Origin: Gemmatimonadota bacterium
GTDB lineage: Bacteria; Latescibacterota; UBA2968; GCA-2709665
Assembly (NCBI GenBank): GCA_028877215.1
Contig: JAPPFJ010000008.1
Location: 1 to 64,000 of the forward strand
Direction: 5' to 3'
Length of the DNA stretch: 64,000 nt
Positions within the stretch are counted from its first letter, which is position 1. The number at the start of each line of letters is the position of its first letter. Both the position numbers and the translations under genes were made by a program. Shown in pieces: positions 37,223-46,291 of this stretch. The notes beneath the pieces are model-generated. The model searched no databases. It saw nothing but the letters and a program-made list of their open reading frames with translations, and had not been told where the DNA came from.

Positions 37223-38206
37223 ATGGTCGGGTTTGCGGTGGTCGGCCTGGGCATGGGGCGAAACAGGTGCCGGACAATATGGGACACCGAAGGGGCGGAG
37301 TTGAAAATTGTCGTGGACCTGGACGAGACCCGGCTCGGGCAGGCAGGTTCTGAATTCGGTGTGGAGGGCACCACGGACCTGGACGCGGCACTGGATCGGG
37401 AGGACGTGGACGCGGTGATGGTGATGACACCCAGCGGGACCCACGCCGATCTGGGCATCCGGGCAGCGCGCGCGGGCAAACACGTGATTACCACAAAGCC
37501 CATGGACGTGTCTACCGAAGCGTGCGACCGGTTGATTGCCGCGTGCGACGAGGCGGGAGTGCTTTGCGGCGTGGATTATCAGAGCCGGTACGTCGACAAC
37601 AACTGGCGCGTGGCCGAGGCGCTTCGACAGGGCTGGCTCGGAAAACCCATCCTTGGCGAAGTCAGATTCAAGTGGTTCAGAGCCCAGTCCTACTTCGAAG
37701 CGAGCGGCGGTTGGCGCGGGACGTGGAAGATGGACGGCGGCGGGTCCCTGGCCAACCAGGGCGCGCACCTGCTGGACGTGCTGTGCTGGTTTATGGGAGA
37801 CGCGGCGTCCGTTTATGGCGAAATGGCAATCATGAACCACGAGATCGAAACTGAGGATATCGGGTTGGCAATCGTGAATTTCGAGAGCGGCGCGAAGGGC
37901 ACGGTTGTCGGGACGACGACGTTTCCGGCAAGTGCGTACTTCAGCGCCGAAGTCCACGGAACGCACGGCGGCGTGCTGATCCTCGACGTGCTCAGCGGCG
38001 ATATGCAGGTATTCGGGGAGGGTCTGGAGGAGCGGCTGACGGCGGTGGAGAACCCGATCAAGAATATCATCCAGGACGTGGTCAGCGCGGTGGAGAGAAA
38101 AACGGCGTTGCGGGTGGATGGGCGGGAAGGCCGGCGAACTGTTGCGTTACTGGAGTCCATCTACACGTCCGCGCGGAAGGGCCGGCCCATAGACGTCGTT
38201 GCATGA
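37223..38206 (+). CDS. Gfo/Idh/MocA family oxidoreductase
   Basis: A 327-residue oxidoreductase with Rossmann motif VVGLGMGRNRCRTI. The usual EKP motif is TTKPMDVS here, keeping the catalytic Lys-Pro but replacing Glu. GGGSLANQGAHLLDVLCWFMG is the conserved C-terminal domain helix. It starts at ATG 37223 behind GGAGG. It is the last + strand gene before the convergent nitrile hydratase operon. Confidence 0.83.
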   Translation: MVGFAVVGLGMGRNRCRTIWDTEGAELKIVVDLDETRLGQAGSEFGVEGTTDLDAALDREDVDAVMVMTPSGTHADLGIRAARAGKHVITTKPMDVSTEACDRLIAACDEAGVLCGVDYQSRYVDNNWRVAEALRQGWLGKPILGEVRFKWFRAQSYFEASGGWRGTWKMDGGGSLANQGAHLLDVLCWFMGDAASVYGEMAIMNHEIETEDIGLAIVNFESGAKGTVVGTTTFPASAYFSAEVHGTHGGVLILDVLSGDMQVFGEGLEERLTAVENPIKNIIQDVVSAVERKTALRVDGREGRRTVALLESIYTSARKGRPIDVVA

Positions 38207-38285
38207 TTGGCGGCTTGCACGGTCGTTTCCACCGGGGTCCGCGGCGAAAAGGCGGCCCGGGCAACGCACGTGGGCGCCCGCTGGC

Positions 38286-38636
38286 TTACACCTGGCCGTG
38301 GTCGTGGTCCTCGTGACGATCCGAGGCGAATCGCGCGGTCCTCGCCGTCAGTTGTCCTCGGGCGACGAGGCCCTTTTCGATTGCCAGCTCTTCAAGTGAA
38401 GCCACCCATCGTGCGTAGTAATCCGATGGGTCGTTTTCTTTTTCTGCGGCGGCAATCCGGGAAGCCAGCGCCGCGCTGAATTCGCGCCATTCGTAGACGC
38501 CCTTCTCGCAGAGCGCCACGGCGAGGCCGAAGGCGCGGGCTTCCCACGGGGCCTCGAATACGAGTTCGCCGTTCTGGCGGGGAAGCGCGACCGTCGTTTC
38601 CGCGTCCGCGATCTTCCTGTCGATTTGACCCTTCAT
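38286..38636 (-). CDS. Nitrile hydratase accessory protein (P14K/NhlE type)
   Basis: A 116-residue protein similar to nitrile hydratase activators, which help insert cobalt or form the modified active-site cysteines. The hallmark is FEAPWEARAFGLAVALCEKGVYEW, followed by DYYARWVASLEELAIEKGLV, which resembles the N-terminal part of the beta subunit. It is the third gene of the beta-alpha-accessory operon and starts 8 bases after the alpha stop. The His/Asp-rich tail (HEDHDHG) may bind metal. Confidence 0.82.
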   Translation of the reverse strand: MKGQIDRKIADAETTVALPRQNGELVFEAPWEARAFGLAVALCEKGVYEWREFSAALASRIAAAEKENDPSDYYARWVASLEELAIEKGLVARGQLTARTARFASDRHEDHDHGQV

Positions 38637-38643
38637 ATCCGGC

Positions 38644-39252
38644 TCAGTTCGATGGGGAATCGATCCTGGCCACGCCGATCATCGCGTCTCGCGTGACCAG
38701 CGGGACAAGCGCTTCTTCAGTGAAGTCTTCCGTGCCTTCGGGTTGTTCCGGCAGGACCATATACCGGAGATCCGAATTGCTGTCCCAGACGCGGACTTCG
38801 ACGGATTCCGGCAGATGCAGGTCGAATTCCCTGAGTACGGCCCGTGGTTCCCGGACGAGTCGCGACCGGTAGGCGAAGGATTTGTACCAGCCGGGAGGCA
38901 GACCGAGCACCGGCCATGGATAGCAGGAACAAAGGGTGCAGACGACGACGTTGTGGACCGTCGACGTGTTTTCAAGGACGACGATCTCCGCGCCTTCCCT
39001 GCCGGCGAAGCCCAGTTCGGCGATCGCGGCCGTGCCGTTCTCCAGCAGCCTTCGCCTGTAGCCGTTGTCCGTCCAGGCGCGGGCAACCACCCTGGCGCCG
39101 TTGAGCGGTCCCACGTCCTTCTCGTACTTTTCCACGACTTTGTCAACCGTGTCGGTCGTCAGCAACCCTTTTTCAACCAGCAGCGATTCCAACGCCCGCG
39201 TCCGCAACGCCGCATCGGATTCGCTCCGGACGAAATTTCCTTGTCTGTTCAT
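38644..39252 (-). CDS. nthA: Nitrile hydratase alpha subunit, cobalt type
   Basis: Catalytic subunit that hydrates nitriles to amides. The metal-binding loop [17 protein letters not shown] has Cys105, Cys108 and Cys110. Thr in CTLCSC indicates the cobalt form (iron enzymes have Ser). [19 protein letters not shown] and [12 protein letters not shown] are conserved C-terminal segments. The product is 202 residues. Start ATG 39252 overlaps the beta stop by 4 bases (ATGA), so the subunits are translationally coupled. Confidence 0.93.
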   Translation of the reverse strand: MNRQGNFVRSESDAALRTRALESLLVEKGLLTTDTVDKVVEKYEKDVGPLNGARVVARAWTDNGYRRRLLENGTAAIAELGFAGREGAEIVVLENTSTVHNVVVCTLCSCYPWPVLGLPPGWYKSFAYRSRLVREPRAVLREFDLHLPESVEVRVWDSNSDLRYMVLPEQPEGTEDFTEEALVPLVTRDAMIGVARIDSPSN

Positions 39253-39944
39253 GACAGCGGATCCTCTCTTGACTGCGCGGGCGTGAGATAGCCTTCCCAC
39301 ATGTCCAGATAGACTGCGTCCTGCGCTTCGGCCGACTCCCCCCACAATTCCCGCGATTCGAAACGTACGGCATACAGCGGCTGCTCGCGACGCACGCAAC
39401 CAAGAGGCAACTCGGCGTCCTGGAGATTGTGGATTCCATAAAAGCGCGTGATCGTACCTGCTTTTCCCCGGACGTACCGCGGAAGCCTGGTGTGTCCCGC
39501 GGGGTGGATGTTTCTCGCCCGTACCGGGTCGCCACTGCGAAATCGCGGCCGGACTCCCACGTGCGACGGTGTGGTCGAAACGGTTCGTTTGCCCGCGAGT
39601 TCCGCCCGGACGCGGTCCGGGTCGGGGTGGACCGGCGTCTCGGCGTCCGACCTGTCCCGGAACAGCGCCATTCTCGTTTCCAACTCCTCCGCCGTCAGCG
39701 TTCCGGTATCGATCAGGCCCTTGATCCTGGCGTGCAACCACTTTTCGTAGTAGGTGGATGACAGGTAATGCGCAGGATCCATGTTCTCAATGTTGTTTCG
39801 CGAACCTCCCGGGATCGGCACAGGAATGGCGACACCCATGGCCAGCACGCGTTTTTCCCACTCATGGTGAAAAAGCGGTTCGTTTTCTTCGCGAATTATC
39901 GGGCCGAATCCGTGCATCCCGCCCATATCGTGGATGCCGTCCAT
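39249..39944 (-). CDS. nthB: Nitrile hydratase beta subunit
   Basis: Structural partner of the alpha subunit, 231 residues. It begins [16 protein letters not shown], the characteristic beta N-terminus, and contains [13 protein letters not shown] and the C-terminal barrel with [15 protein letters not shown] and [12 protein letters not shown] 39944 is chosen over 39968 because GGGAG precedes it and it gives the canonical start. The beta-before-alpha order with a downstream accessory gene is typical of cobalt nitrile hydratases. Confidence 0.93.
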   Translation of the reverse strand: MDGIHDMGGMHGFGPIIREENEPLFHHEWEKRVLAMGVAIPVPIPGGSRNNIENMDPAHYLSSTYYEKWLHARIKGLIDTGTLTAEELETRMALFRDRSDAETPVHPDPDRVRAELAGKRTVSTTPSHVGVRPRFRSGDPVRARNIHPAGHTRLPRYVRGKAGTITRFYGIHNLQDAELPLGCVRREQPLYAVRFESRELWGESAEAQDAVYLDMWEGYLTPAQSREDPLS

Positions 39945-40022
39945 ATGTGACTCCCTCGTCCCGCGCATCGACGCTCTTGCATCCGCACGAAGACCATAAG
40001 CAGATTTAAGACAGCATCATGA

Positions 40023-40733
40023 TCAGTGGCGTCGGTTGTCGTTTCCTTCGTATACCGGCGTGCCGCGAACCAGAATCCTCTTGGGGTTCGGTACGTCGGA
40101 GAGTTCGTCCACGCTGTGGTATCCGATGGTCATGCTCATACGCGTGCTGTTCGTGCGGTTCTCGCCGATACCGTGCATGAGCAGGCTGTCGAGCACCAGC
40201 ATTCCACCCGCCGGCATAGGCGCAACCAGCGCCTGATCCAGAAGAGATCGAATCCAGTCGTGCCCGTAAAGGCGCCCTTCGACGCCGGGAAAATGGTGAG
40301 AGCCCGGGACGAGAAGCGTAGCACCGTTTTCCACCGTCGTTTCCTGCAGGTAGAAGATGACCGTAAAGATCGTCCGGGACCATTGTCTGACGTCACGGTG
40401 GAATCCATCAGGACCGGTCTCCACCGACGTGTTCAGCGTTGCATGATTGTGCCGGTTCGTGACCAATTCGATATTGGGCCCCATCAGGGACTCCAAGGGG
40501 TCCAGCACGACGGAACAGGATGCCGTCTCGAGGAAAATCGGATCCCGGTCAACCAGGCTCGATATTCTGACCACCTGCCCGTCTCTGTTCCTCACCACGG
40601 GTTCGACCTCCGCCCGGATGTCTGCGAGCACGGCCTGCCGGAGTCTATCGACGGTTTCTTCGGGAAGACGATCCGGCAGTTTCAGGAAGCCGTTGTGGCG
40701 AAACAGGTGTACCTGTTCCGGCGTGAGGGACAT
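40023..40733 (-). CDS. Phytanoyl-CoA dioxygenase (PhyH) family protein
   Basis: A 236-residue Fe(II)/2-oxoglutarate oxygenase fold. The facial triad is intact: His112 and Asp114 in FHRDVRQW and distal His187 in LMHGIGENR, with Arg198 as the likely 2-oxoglutarate anchor. ATG 40733 is the likely start and matches the paralogue's N-terminus; the ribosome site is weak. It lies 14 bases downstream of a second PhyH-type gene, so the two are cotranscribed. Substrate unknown. Confidence 0.8.
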   Translation of the reverse strand: MSLTPEQVHLFRHNGFLKLPDRLPEETVDRLRQAVLADIRAEVEPVVRNRDGQVVRISSLVDRDPIFLETASCSVVLDPLESLMGPNIELVTNRHNHATLNTSVETGPDGFHRDVRQWSRTIFTVIFYLQETTVENGATLLVPGSHHFPGVEGRLYGHDWIRSLLDQALVAPMPAGGMLVLDSLLMHGIGENRTNSTRMSMTIGYHSVDELSDVPNPKRILVRGTPVYEGNDNRRH

Positions 40734-40747
40734 GGTCGATAACTTCG

Positions 40748-41485
40748 TTAAGTGGGTTGAGGGAAGGGGTGGGGGTGGCCGATGTAGATGCGTTCCCCGG
40801 CGGCGAGGATCTTCTCCGGGTCGTCCTTCATGACGTCGTGCGGGTCGTGCGCCTGGTAGGCCAGCGTCATGCTTCTGCGTGACGTGTCGGCGCCGTTGAC
40901 GCCCGCGCCGTGGAAACAGCAATCGTTGAAGAGCAGCACGCCTCCTTCGGGCATCGGTACCGGCAGGGATTTATGGAAGAGATCGCTCCCTTCGAATGCG
41001 CCTCCGGGACGCCGCTGGCGCCGGAAGGGTCGCAGGTGACTGCCGGGTACGATGCGGATGCAGCCGTTCTCCAGGGTGGATTCTTCGAGATAGATGAGGG
41101 CTGTGACCAGTGTGGGATGGTAAGGCTCTTCGCCGCTGTGCCAGTAGACGTGCTCTGATCCGGGGGGCCTTACCATGATGTGATTGTGTTTGTTCGTGAG
41201 CAGTTCGATATTGGGTCCGAGCATGGATTTCAACGGGCCCAGGATTACGGGATGTGAGGCGGCCTCGAGGTACGTGCGGTCACGAGAGAGGATTTTCGAG
41301 AGCCTCCGCACGTCATCCGGCTCACGAGAGCCGGTCTTTTCCCACACGACTGGCTCGATCATCCCGCTGATCTGCCGGTCGGTGACGGCATTCAGCCGTC
41401 CGACCAGGTCGGCCGGCAACAGTTCGGGGACACGGTAGACGCCGGTGTGGTTGAAATACCAGAGATCCTCTTCGCTCAGGGACAA
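40748..41485 (-). CDS. PhyH family protein with HxG in place of HxD
   Basis: A 245-residue paralogue of the neighbouring PhyH-type oxygenase. Aligning IYLEEST with FYLQETT places the iron-ligand motif at YWHSGEE: His116 is kept but the carboxylate position is Gly118. Distal His192 (CFHGAGVN) and Arg203/204 are kept. Loss of the carboxylate ligand is the hallmark of Fe(II)/2-oxoglutarate halogenases (HxA or HxG), though it can also mean lost activity or use of nearby Glu119/120. It is the first gene of the two-gene unit. Confidence 0.75.
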   Translation of the reverse strand: MSLSEEDLWYFNHTGVYRVPELLPADLVGRLNAVTDRQISGMIEPVVWEKTGSREPDDVRRLSKILSRDRTYLEAASHPVILGPLKSMLGPNIELLTNKHNHIMVRPPGSEHVYWHSGEEPYHPTLVTALIYLEESTLENGCIRIVPGSHLRPFRRQRRPGGAFEGSDLFHKSLPVPMPEGGVLLFNDCCFHGAGVNGADTSRRSMTLAYQAHDPHDVMKDDPEKILAAGERIYIGHPHPFPQPT

Positions 41486-41830
41486 GGCATTCCCCCGTCA
41501 TTTGTAAATCGCGCCACGGATCCGTGGATATGTTAAAGCGGTTCCGGACGCCTTGTCAAGGGTATTCTGGCCGTCCGGACGGAGGATGAAGGAGCGCGTG
41601 GGCGAGAACCGGTATACACGGAGAACACTCTGACGGGATCCGATGCAGATTGTTTTTACTGTGGCGTGAAATCGAAAAAACATTATATTTAGGATGACAT
41701 ACGTTCGATGCCCACACCCGTCGGGCGTCTCGACGTTTCAGCCTGTCAGGGTGGGCAGACGATCTGCGAGGGTCGGGCGGCCGTTCCCGAAGGGGCGGTC
41801 TTTTTACTTAGATCAAGAAGGGGTTGCTAC
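41486..41830. other. Intergenic region between PhyH pair and radical-SAM gene
   Basis: 345 bases between divergent genes. It contains no recognisable gene, repeat or riboswitch. AT-rich sequence near 41670-41695 could hold promoter elements, but I cannot assign boxes with confidence. Confidence 0.4.
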
Positions 41831-43678
41831 ATGCCGAATGCGCTGCTGGTCAGTCCCATGAATCCGGTTACGTTCTGGAGCTTCGACGAAGCGCTGAAAG
41901 TAATCGACAAAAAGGTCGCGTTTCCGCCCCTGGGGCTGTTGACCATTGCCGGCATGATGTCAGATTCATACGACGTGCGAATGGTAGACATGAATGCGCA
42001 TCCGCTGATCGACGAGGAGCTCGAGTGGGCAGATATTGTCATAACGTCGTCAATGATCATTCACTGGCACTCGCTGGAAGACGTAATTGCGCGCTGCAAC
42101 CGGATTGGCGTTCCGGTTCTGAACGGTGGACCGCTTCCCACCCAATACTACGAAGAGATCGAGGGCGACGCCGTCTTTTACCTGGGCGAAGCGGAAAACG
42201 GGTTTATGGACATCGTGGATCGTCTCACCTCGGGTTCAGCAACCGTCGAACGGGAATACGTGGACCGACGCGGCAAATTTCAGGATCTGGCCGTAACGCC
42301 GCTGCCCCGCTGGTCGCTGATCGATTTCGACGACTATAGCAACATGGTGATCCAGGTCACGCGCGGGTGCCCCGAGAGCTGTACGTTCTGTAATATTCCT
42401 TCGCTGTACGGGAAGATTACACGGCTTAAGAGCAAGAGCAGAATGATACAGGAGCTGGACGCACTATACGATTCCGGCTGGCGGGGCGCGGTGATGGCTG
42501 TGGACGACAACTTCGTGGGTAACCGGGAGGACATAAGGCATGCGCTTGAGGACGAAGTCGTCCCGTGGCAGCAGGAACGCGGCTATCCGTTTCAGTTCCA
42601 CACCCAGGCCAGCATCCGGGTAAGCGACGATCCGCAGTTGCTGGAGGCCATGTACCAGGCCGGGTTCGACAAGGTGTTCGCAGGAATCGAGTCTCCCGTT
42701 GAGGAAAGCCTGAAGTTCATGGGCGCTCAGAAGAACCTTCAGGGCAAGACGCCCCTGATGGACAAAGTCAAGATTCTCCAGGAAACCGGGTTCGAAGTCC
42801 AGGCCGGATTCATTATCGGCCTGGATACCGACCCGGACGACATTGCCGAGCGGACCATCGCGTTCATCCGGGAGGCGGGCATTCCCGTGGCGATGGTCGG
42901 CATCCTGGGGGTGCTGCGGGATACGCCCGATTACAAACGGTTCAGCCGGCAGGGGCGCCTGGTGGAAGGCGCGAAATACACGGGCGATTCGGGGGTATTC
43001 AGCCGCGAGTTGAGTTACGTGCCTCTAATCGATCCGGATACCTTGCTGGAACGGCACCGCTGGACGGTGGAAACGCTGAACAGCCCTGAGATCTTCTTCG
43101 AGCGATGCCTTACGTTTTTCAATCACCGCGGGCGTCATCCGATTGCAAATTCACCCATACGAATGGTCGAAATCAAGGCGGTATTCCGTTCGATCTGGCG
43201 GCAGGGCATCCGGAACAGGAACTACCGCTGGCAATACTGGAAGTTCATGCTGCAGGTGCTCCTCAAGCATCCCGCCAGCCTGGCAGACGCGGTGCGGCTG
43301 GCCGTGCAGGGCCATCACCTGATCCTCACCACGCAGCGCGCATTGCAGGTTGACGAGGTGAAGACGTTCCTCGATGAGGCGCTGGAGCATCTGGAACATT
43401 TCAAAAATGGCTATCGCGCGGCCTACCGAAAAAACACGGACACGTACGCCGGGCGACTCATGAGGGCCGTCCACCACCGCTTCGAGCATTTTCAGGACGA
43501 CCACAGGACCATGCAGCATCACGCCAAGGTGCTTCGGGGCGCCGCCCAGGAATACTACCAGGCAACGTGCGAGGAGTTCCAACACCAGATCCGGGAGCCG
43601 CTGGAGCGTTTTCAACAGGATACCGATCACTTGCTGAGGACGTTTTCGTCCGAACGGGCGGCACTGCAGAGGTCCTAG
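41831..43678 (+). CDS. B12-binding domain radical SAM protein (DUF4070-type)
   Basis: A 615-residue radical SAM enzyme. Residues ~1-150 resemble a cobalamin-binding Rossmann domain (FPPLGLLTIAGMMSD, DIVITSSMIIHWHSLEDVI, VLNGGPLPTQYYEEI). The cluster motif is CPESCTFC (CxxxCxxC) near residue 185. The C-terminal ~250 residues look like DUF4070 plus a helical, His/Gln-rich tail. Relatives include hopanoid C2-methylase HpnP, but the substrate cannot be assigned. ATG 41831 with GGGGTT upstream is preferred over an upstream open frame. It faces away from the PhyH pair. Confidence 0.82.
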   Translation: MPNALLVSPMNPVTFWSFDEALKVIDKKVAFPPLGLLTIAGMMSDSYDVRMVDMNAHPLIDEELEWADIVITSSMIIHWHSLEDVIARCNRIGVPVLNGGPLPTQYYEEIEGDAVFYLGEAENGFMDIVDRLTSGSATVEREYVDRRGKFQDLAVTPLPRWSLIDFDDYSNMVIQVTRGCPESCTFCNIPSLYGKITRLKSKSRMIQELDALYDSGWRGAVMAVDDNFVGNREDIRHALEDEVVPWQQERGYPFQFHTQASIRVSDDPQLLEAMYQAGFDKVFAGIESPVEESLKFMGAQKNLQGKTPLMDKVKILQETGFEVQAGFIIGLDTDPDDIAERTIAFIREAGIPVAMVGILGVLRDTPDYKRFSRQGRLVEGAKYTGDSGVFSRELSYVPLIDPDTLLERHRWTVETLNSPEIFFERCLTFFNHRGRHPIANSPIRMVEIKAVFRSIWRQGIRNRNYRWQYWKFMLQVLLKHPASLADAVRLAVQGHHLILTTQRALQVDEVKTFLDEALEHLEHFKNGYRAAYRKNTDTYAGRLMRAVHHRFEHFQDDHRTMQHHAKVLRGAAQEYYQATCEEFQHQIREPLERFQQDTDHLLRTFSSERAALQRS

Positions 43679-43769
43679 TGTCCTGTCCCGGAAATAAGTT
43701 GCCTAAATCCGACCGCCGATTCATCCCCTCCTGCCGCCTCGCCTGCAGAGCGACTTTATCGACGGCCTC

Positions 43770-44984
43770 TTACAGTTTCCAGTAATCGTCGATGTCGCGC
43801 TGGTAGGCGTTCACTTTTCCACCGATTACATCGCTGACCTTGACGATCTCACCGGATTTGCCTGATTCGTACAGCGCTTCGCTCACCGCCTTGCTGCGCA
43901 GGCCTTCCTCCGCGTCAATCTCCACGTTGCGTCCGGTGCTGATGGCGTCTATAAAGTCCCAGAGTTCCAGAGGCATTCCGCCGGTGATGCCGTAGGGAAA
44001 CAGGCGTTCGTTCTCTTCTTCGCTCAGGCTCTTCCTGAACATATCCACAACCCGTTCCATGCTGTAGGTAACGCCGTCCAGGAGTTGGCACTCGCCGCGG
44101 AGCGCGCCTGCCGCCGGATGGAAGATATCGTATTCAACGATGGTGCCCTTGCTGCCCGTCAGGCTGAGTTGCAGAAAGCCCTTGCCGGGCGCGCTGTTGG
44201 TCCACGACCAGGTTCCGATAACCCCGCTCCTGAAATTGAAAATGCTGGTCCAGAAGTCTTCTCGCGTGTCGTTGATGATCCTTTTCCCCTTCCGGTGCGG
44301 GCGTTTCTCAATTTGCTCCACGCGCGCGTATACGCTGTCCACTTCACCGAACCAGTAGCGCATCGTATCCACCCAGTGGGCGCCGCTGTCCATCACCATG
44401 CCGCAGCCGCCCAGCCGGCGGTCGACTCGCCAGTGCCAGTCCTGGATGTGCTTCGGGTCCTGCCACGACGCGCTTGCGGCCAGCCAGAAACGCGGTTTTC
44501 CCATCAGACCCCCCGCGTTGAACGCCCAGTGGATCGCGCGCTGCCCGACGCTGCGGCGGCACTGTTCGGCCGTTGCGGCAATGCGTTTGTGTTTCTTCGC
44601 GGCGGCGATTATCTTTTTCGTGGCCTTCACGGTGATACCAATGGGTTTTTCGCAGATGATGTTCACGCCGCCGGAAAGCAGCTCGCACGCCAGTACGTGG
44701 TGCAGCCCGTGTGGCCCGCAGATATCGGCGCCGTCCAGATGCTTCTCGCCGTTGAGCAATTCCTCTACGGTCCGGTAGGCGTTTACAGACTCGCCGGTGT
44801 GGCCTTCAATCCGTTCCGCCATGGCGGTTGCACGTTCCGGAACGTCGTCCACGGCGGCGACGATGCGGAAACGCGTTTCGTTTCTTTCCATGAGTTCGGC
44901 GTAACCCCTGAGATGCGCGCCTGCGATACCGCCGCAGCCAACGATGGCGAGGTTTACCGTCTTGCCGCCCGAGTGTCTGGCCAT
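43770..44984 (-). CDS. Gfo/Idh/MocA family oxidoreductase
   Basis: A 404-residue NAD(P)-dependent oxidoreductase. NLAIVGCGGIAGAHLRGY is the Rossmann motif and IICEKPIGIT holds the EKP motif. GMVMDSGAHWVDTMRYWFGE is the substrate-domain helix. ATG 44984 is chosen for GAAAGGATC upstream; the open frame continues further but into repeat DNA. It is convergent with the radical-SAM gene and not obviously in an operon. Confidence 0.85.
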   Translation of the reverse strand: MARHSGGKTVNLAIVGCGGIAGAHLRGYAELMERNETRFRIVAAVDDVPERATAMAERIEGHTGESVNAYRTVEELLNGEKHLDGADICGPHGLHHVLACELLSGGVNIICEKPIGITVKATKKIIAAAKKHKRIAATAEQCRRSVGQRAIHWAFNAGGLMGKPRFWLAASASWQDPKHIQDWHWRVDRRLGGCGMVMDSGAHWVDTMRYWFGEVDSVYARVEQIEKRPHRKGKRIINDTREDFWTSIFNFRSGVIGTWSWTNSAPGKGFLQLSLTGSKGTIVEYDIFHPAAGALRGECQLLDGVTYSMERVVDMFRKSLSEEENERLFPYGITGGMPLELWDFIDAISTGRNVEIDAEEGLRSKAVSEALYESGKSGEIVKVSDVIGGKVNAYQRDIDDYWKL

Positions 44985-45175
44985 GCCGATCCTTTCAGTC
45001 ATATCCGCGATCCGTTGTCGAGGCCTCGCGAGTTTACGGCCCGGTTTTCTGTCTGCGGGTTCCATATTACCCGGTCCGGGTGAATTGTCAAGTCGATTGT
45101 TTGCACCGCAAGAGTCAAGAGCAGAGAAAGGCAGTGGTCGGTGGCCCGGATCAGAAACGGCAAAGGCGAAAAACC

Positions 45176-45275
45176 GGGCGCCCACAAGGGACGCCCCTAC
45201 AATTTCAATCGTACATCCGACCGCATAGCGAATTGTGTGCCCCTTACCGTGTAGGGGCGTCCCTTGTGGGCGCCC
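45176..45275. repeat. Inverted pair of 25-bp GTAGGGGCG repeats
   Basis: 45176-45200 and 45251-45275 are perfect 25-bp inverted copies with a 50-base spacer, able to form a long hairpin. They lie in the 400-base gap 44985-45385 upstream of the amidohydrolase. The rest of the gap shows no gene. Confidence 0.8.
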
Positions 45276-45385
45276 TGCCATAGCGGTGGCCCGGAATTGG
45301 CGTTCAGTACATCATCGGCCTGCCAACGTGTCTTCTGTTTTTCTTAGCGTCTTTGCGTGAGATTCTTCTCAGGAGGTGACTCGAA

Positions 45386-46255
45386 ATGTTGATTGACGCA
45401 CATAACCATCCCAACTGGCACGGCTACGATGCGAAGCGAATTCTGAACAACATGGATGAGCAGGGCATTGACAGGATGTGGCTGTTTACCTGGGAGGTGC
45501 CGGAAGACGAATACGATCCGTCCTATCACAAGGCCCTGCCTCCCGGCGGGACAGGCATTCCGCTCGAAGACGTGCTGCAGGTGGGAAGGGAGGCGCGCGA
45601 CCGCTTCGTGCTGGGCTATTTTCCGCACCCCAAGAGGCCCGATGCGGCCGATCGCCTTCGTGCGGCGCACGAAATACACGGCGTCCAGGTTGCCAGTGAG
45701 ATGAAGGTGCGCGTCCTGTTCGACGACCCGGATGCGATTCACCTATATAACGCGTGCGCTGAAATGAAACTGCCCATAACGATCCATCTCGACTATCCCA
45801 TCAACCACGGCCGGGGGAACTATCCCAGACCGAACTACTGGTACGGCGGGAGTATCGAGGCGTTCGAGCGGGCGATCGCGGCCTGTCCGGAAACGACCTT
45901 CATCGGTCACGCGCCAGGGTTCTGGGCACATATCTCGGGAGACGATCTCTACGACAAACAGTCGTATCCGAATGCGCCGGTGCTTCCGGGGGGAAAACTG
46001 TGGGATTTGATGCGCCAGTACGACAATCTGTGGGCAGACCTCTCCGCGGGCTCGGCGCTGAACGCGCTCAAGCGGGACCCGGGGACCGGAACGAAATTCC
46101 TCATCGAGTTTCAGGATAAATTGCTGTGGGGGCGCGACTATTTCGACACGGCGCTGATGGATTTCTTCCAGGGACTGTCGTTGCCCGGTGACGCGTACGA
46201 CAAGATTACCTATCTGAACGCGTTGCGTATTCTGGGCGAGTCCGTTCCGGTTTAG
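45386..46255 (+). CDS. Amidohydrolase family protein
   Basis: A 289-residue metal-dependent TIM-barrel hydrolase. IDAHNHPNWHG supplies the HxH metal ligands, TIHLDYP and FIGHAPGFW the later His residues, and LLWGRDYFDT the terminal Asp. It starts at ATG 45386 behind AGGAGGTGA, a strong ribosome site. It may act on a lactone, amide or carboxylate in the catabolic region; the substrate is not evident. It converges with the glycosyltransferase gene. Confidence 0.82.
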   Translation: MLIDAHNHPNWHGYDAKRILNNMDEQGIDRMWLFTWEVPEDEYDPSYHKALPPGGTGIPLEDVLQVGREARDRFVLGYFPHPKRPDAADRLRAAHEIHGVQVASEMKVRVLFDDPDAIHLYNACAEMKLPITIHLDYPINHGRGNYPRPNYWYGGSIEAFERAIAACPETTFIGHAPGFWAHISGDDLYDKQSYPNAPVLPGGKLWDLMRQYDNLWADLSAGSALNALKRDPGTGTKFLIEFQDKLLWGRDYFDTALMDFFQGLSLPGDAYDKITYLNALRILGESVPV

Positions 46256-46291
46256 ACCGGCAGCCCGTGGCGCGCCGGGAGACCGCGATCC

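Noticed and set aside
41713-41830. Possible cobalamin riboswitch before the B12 radical-SAM gene
   Set aside because: No B12-box-like sequence or convincing multi-stem structure could be seen.
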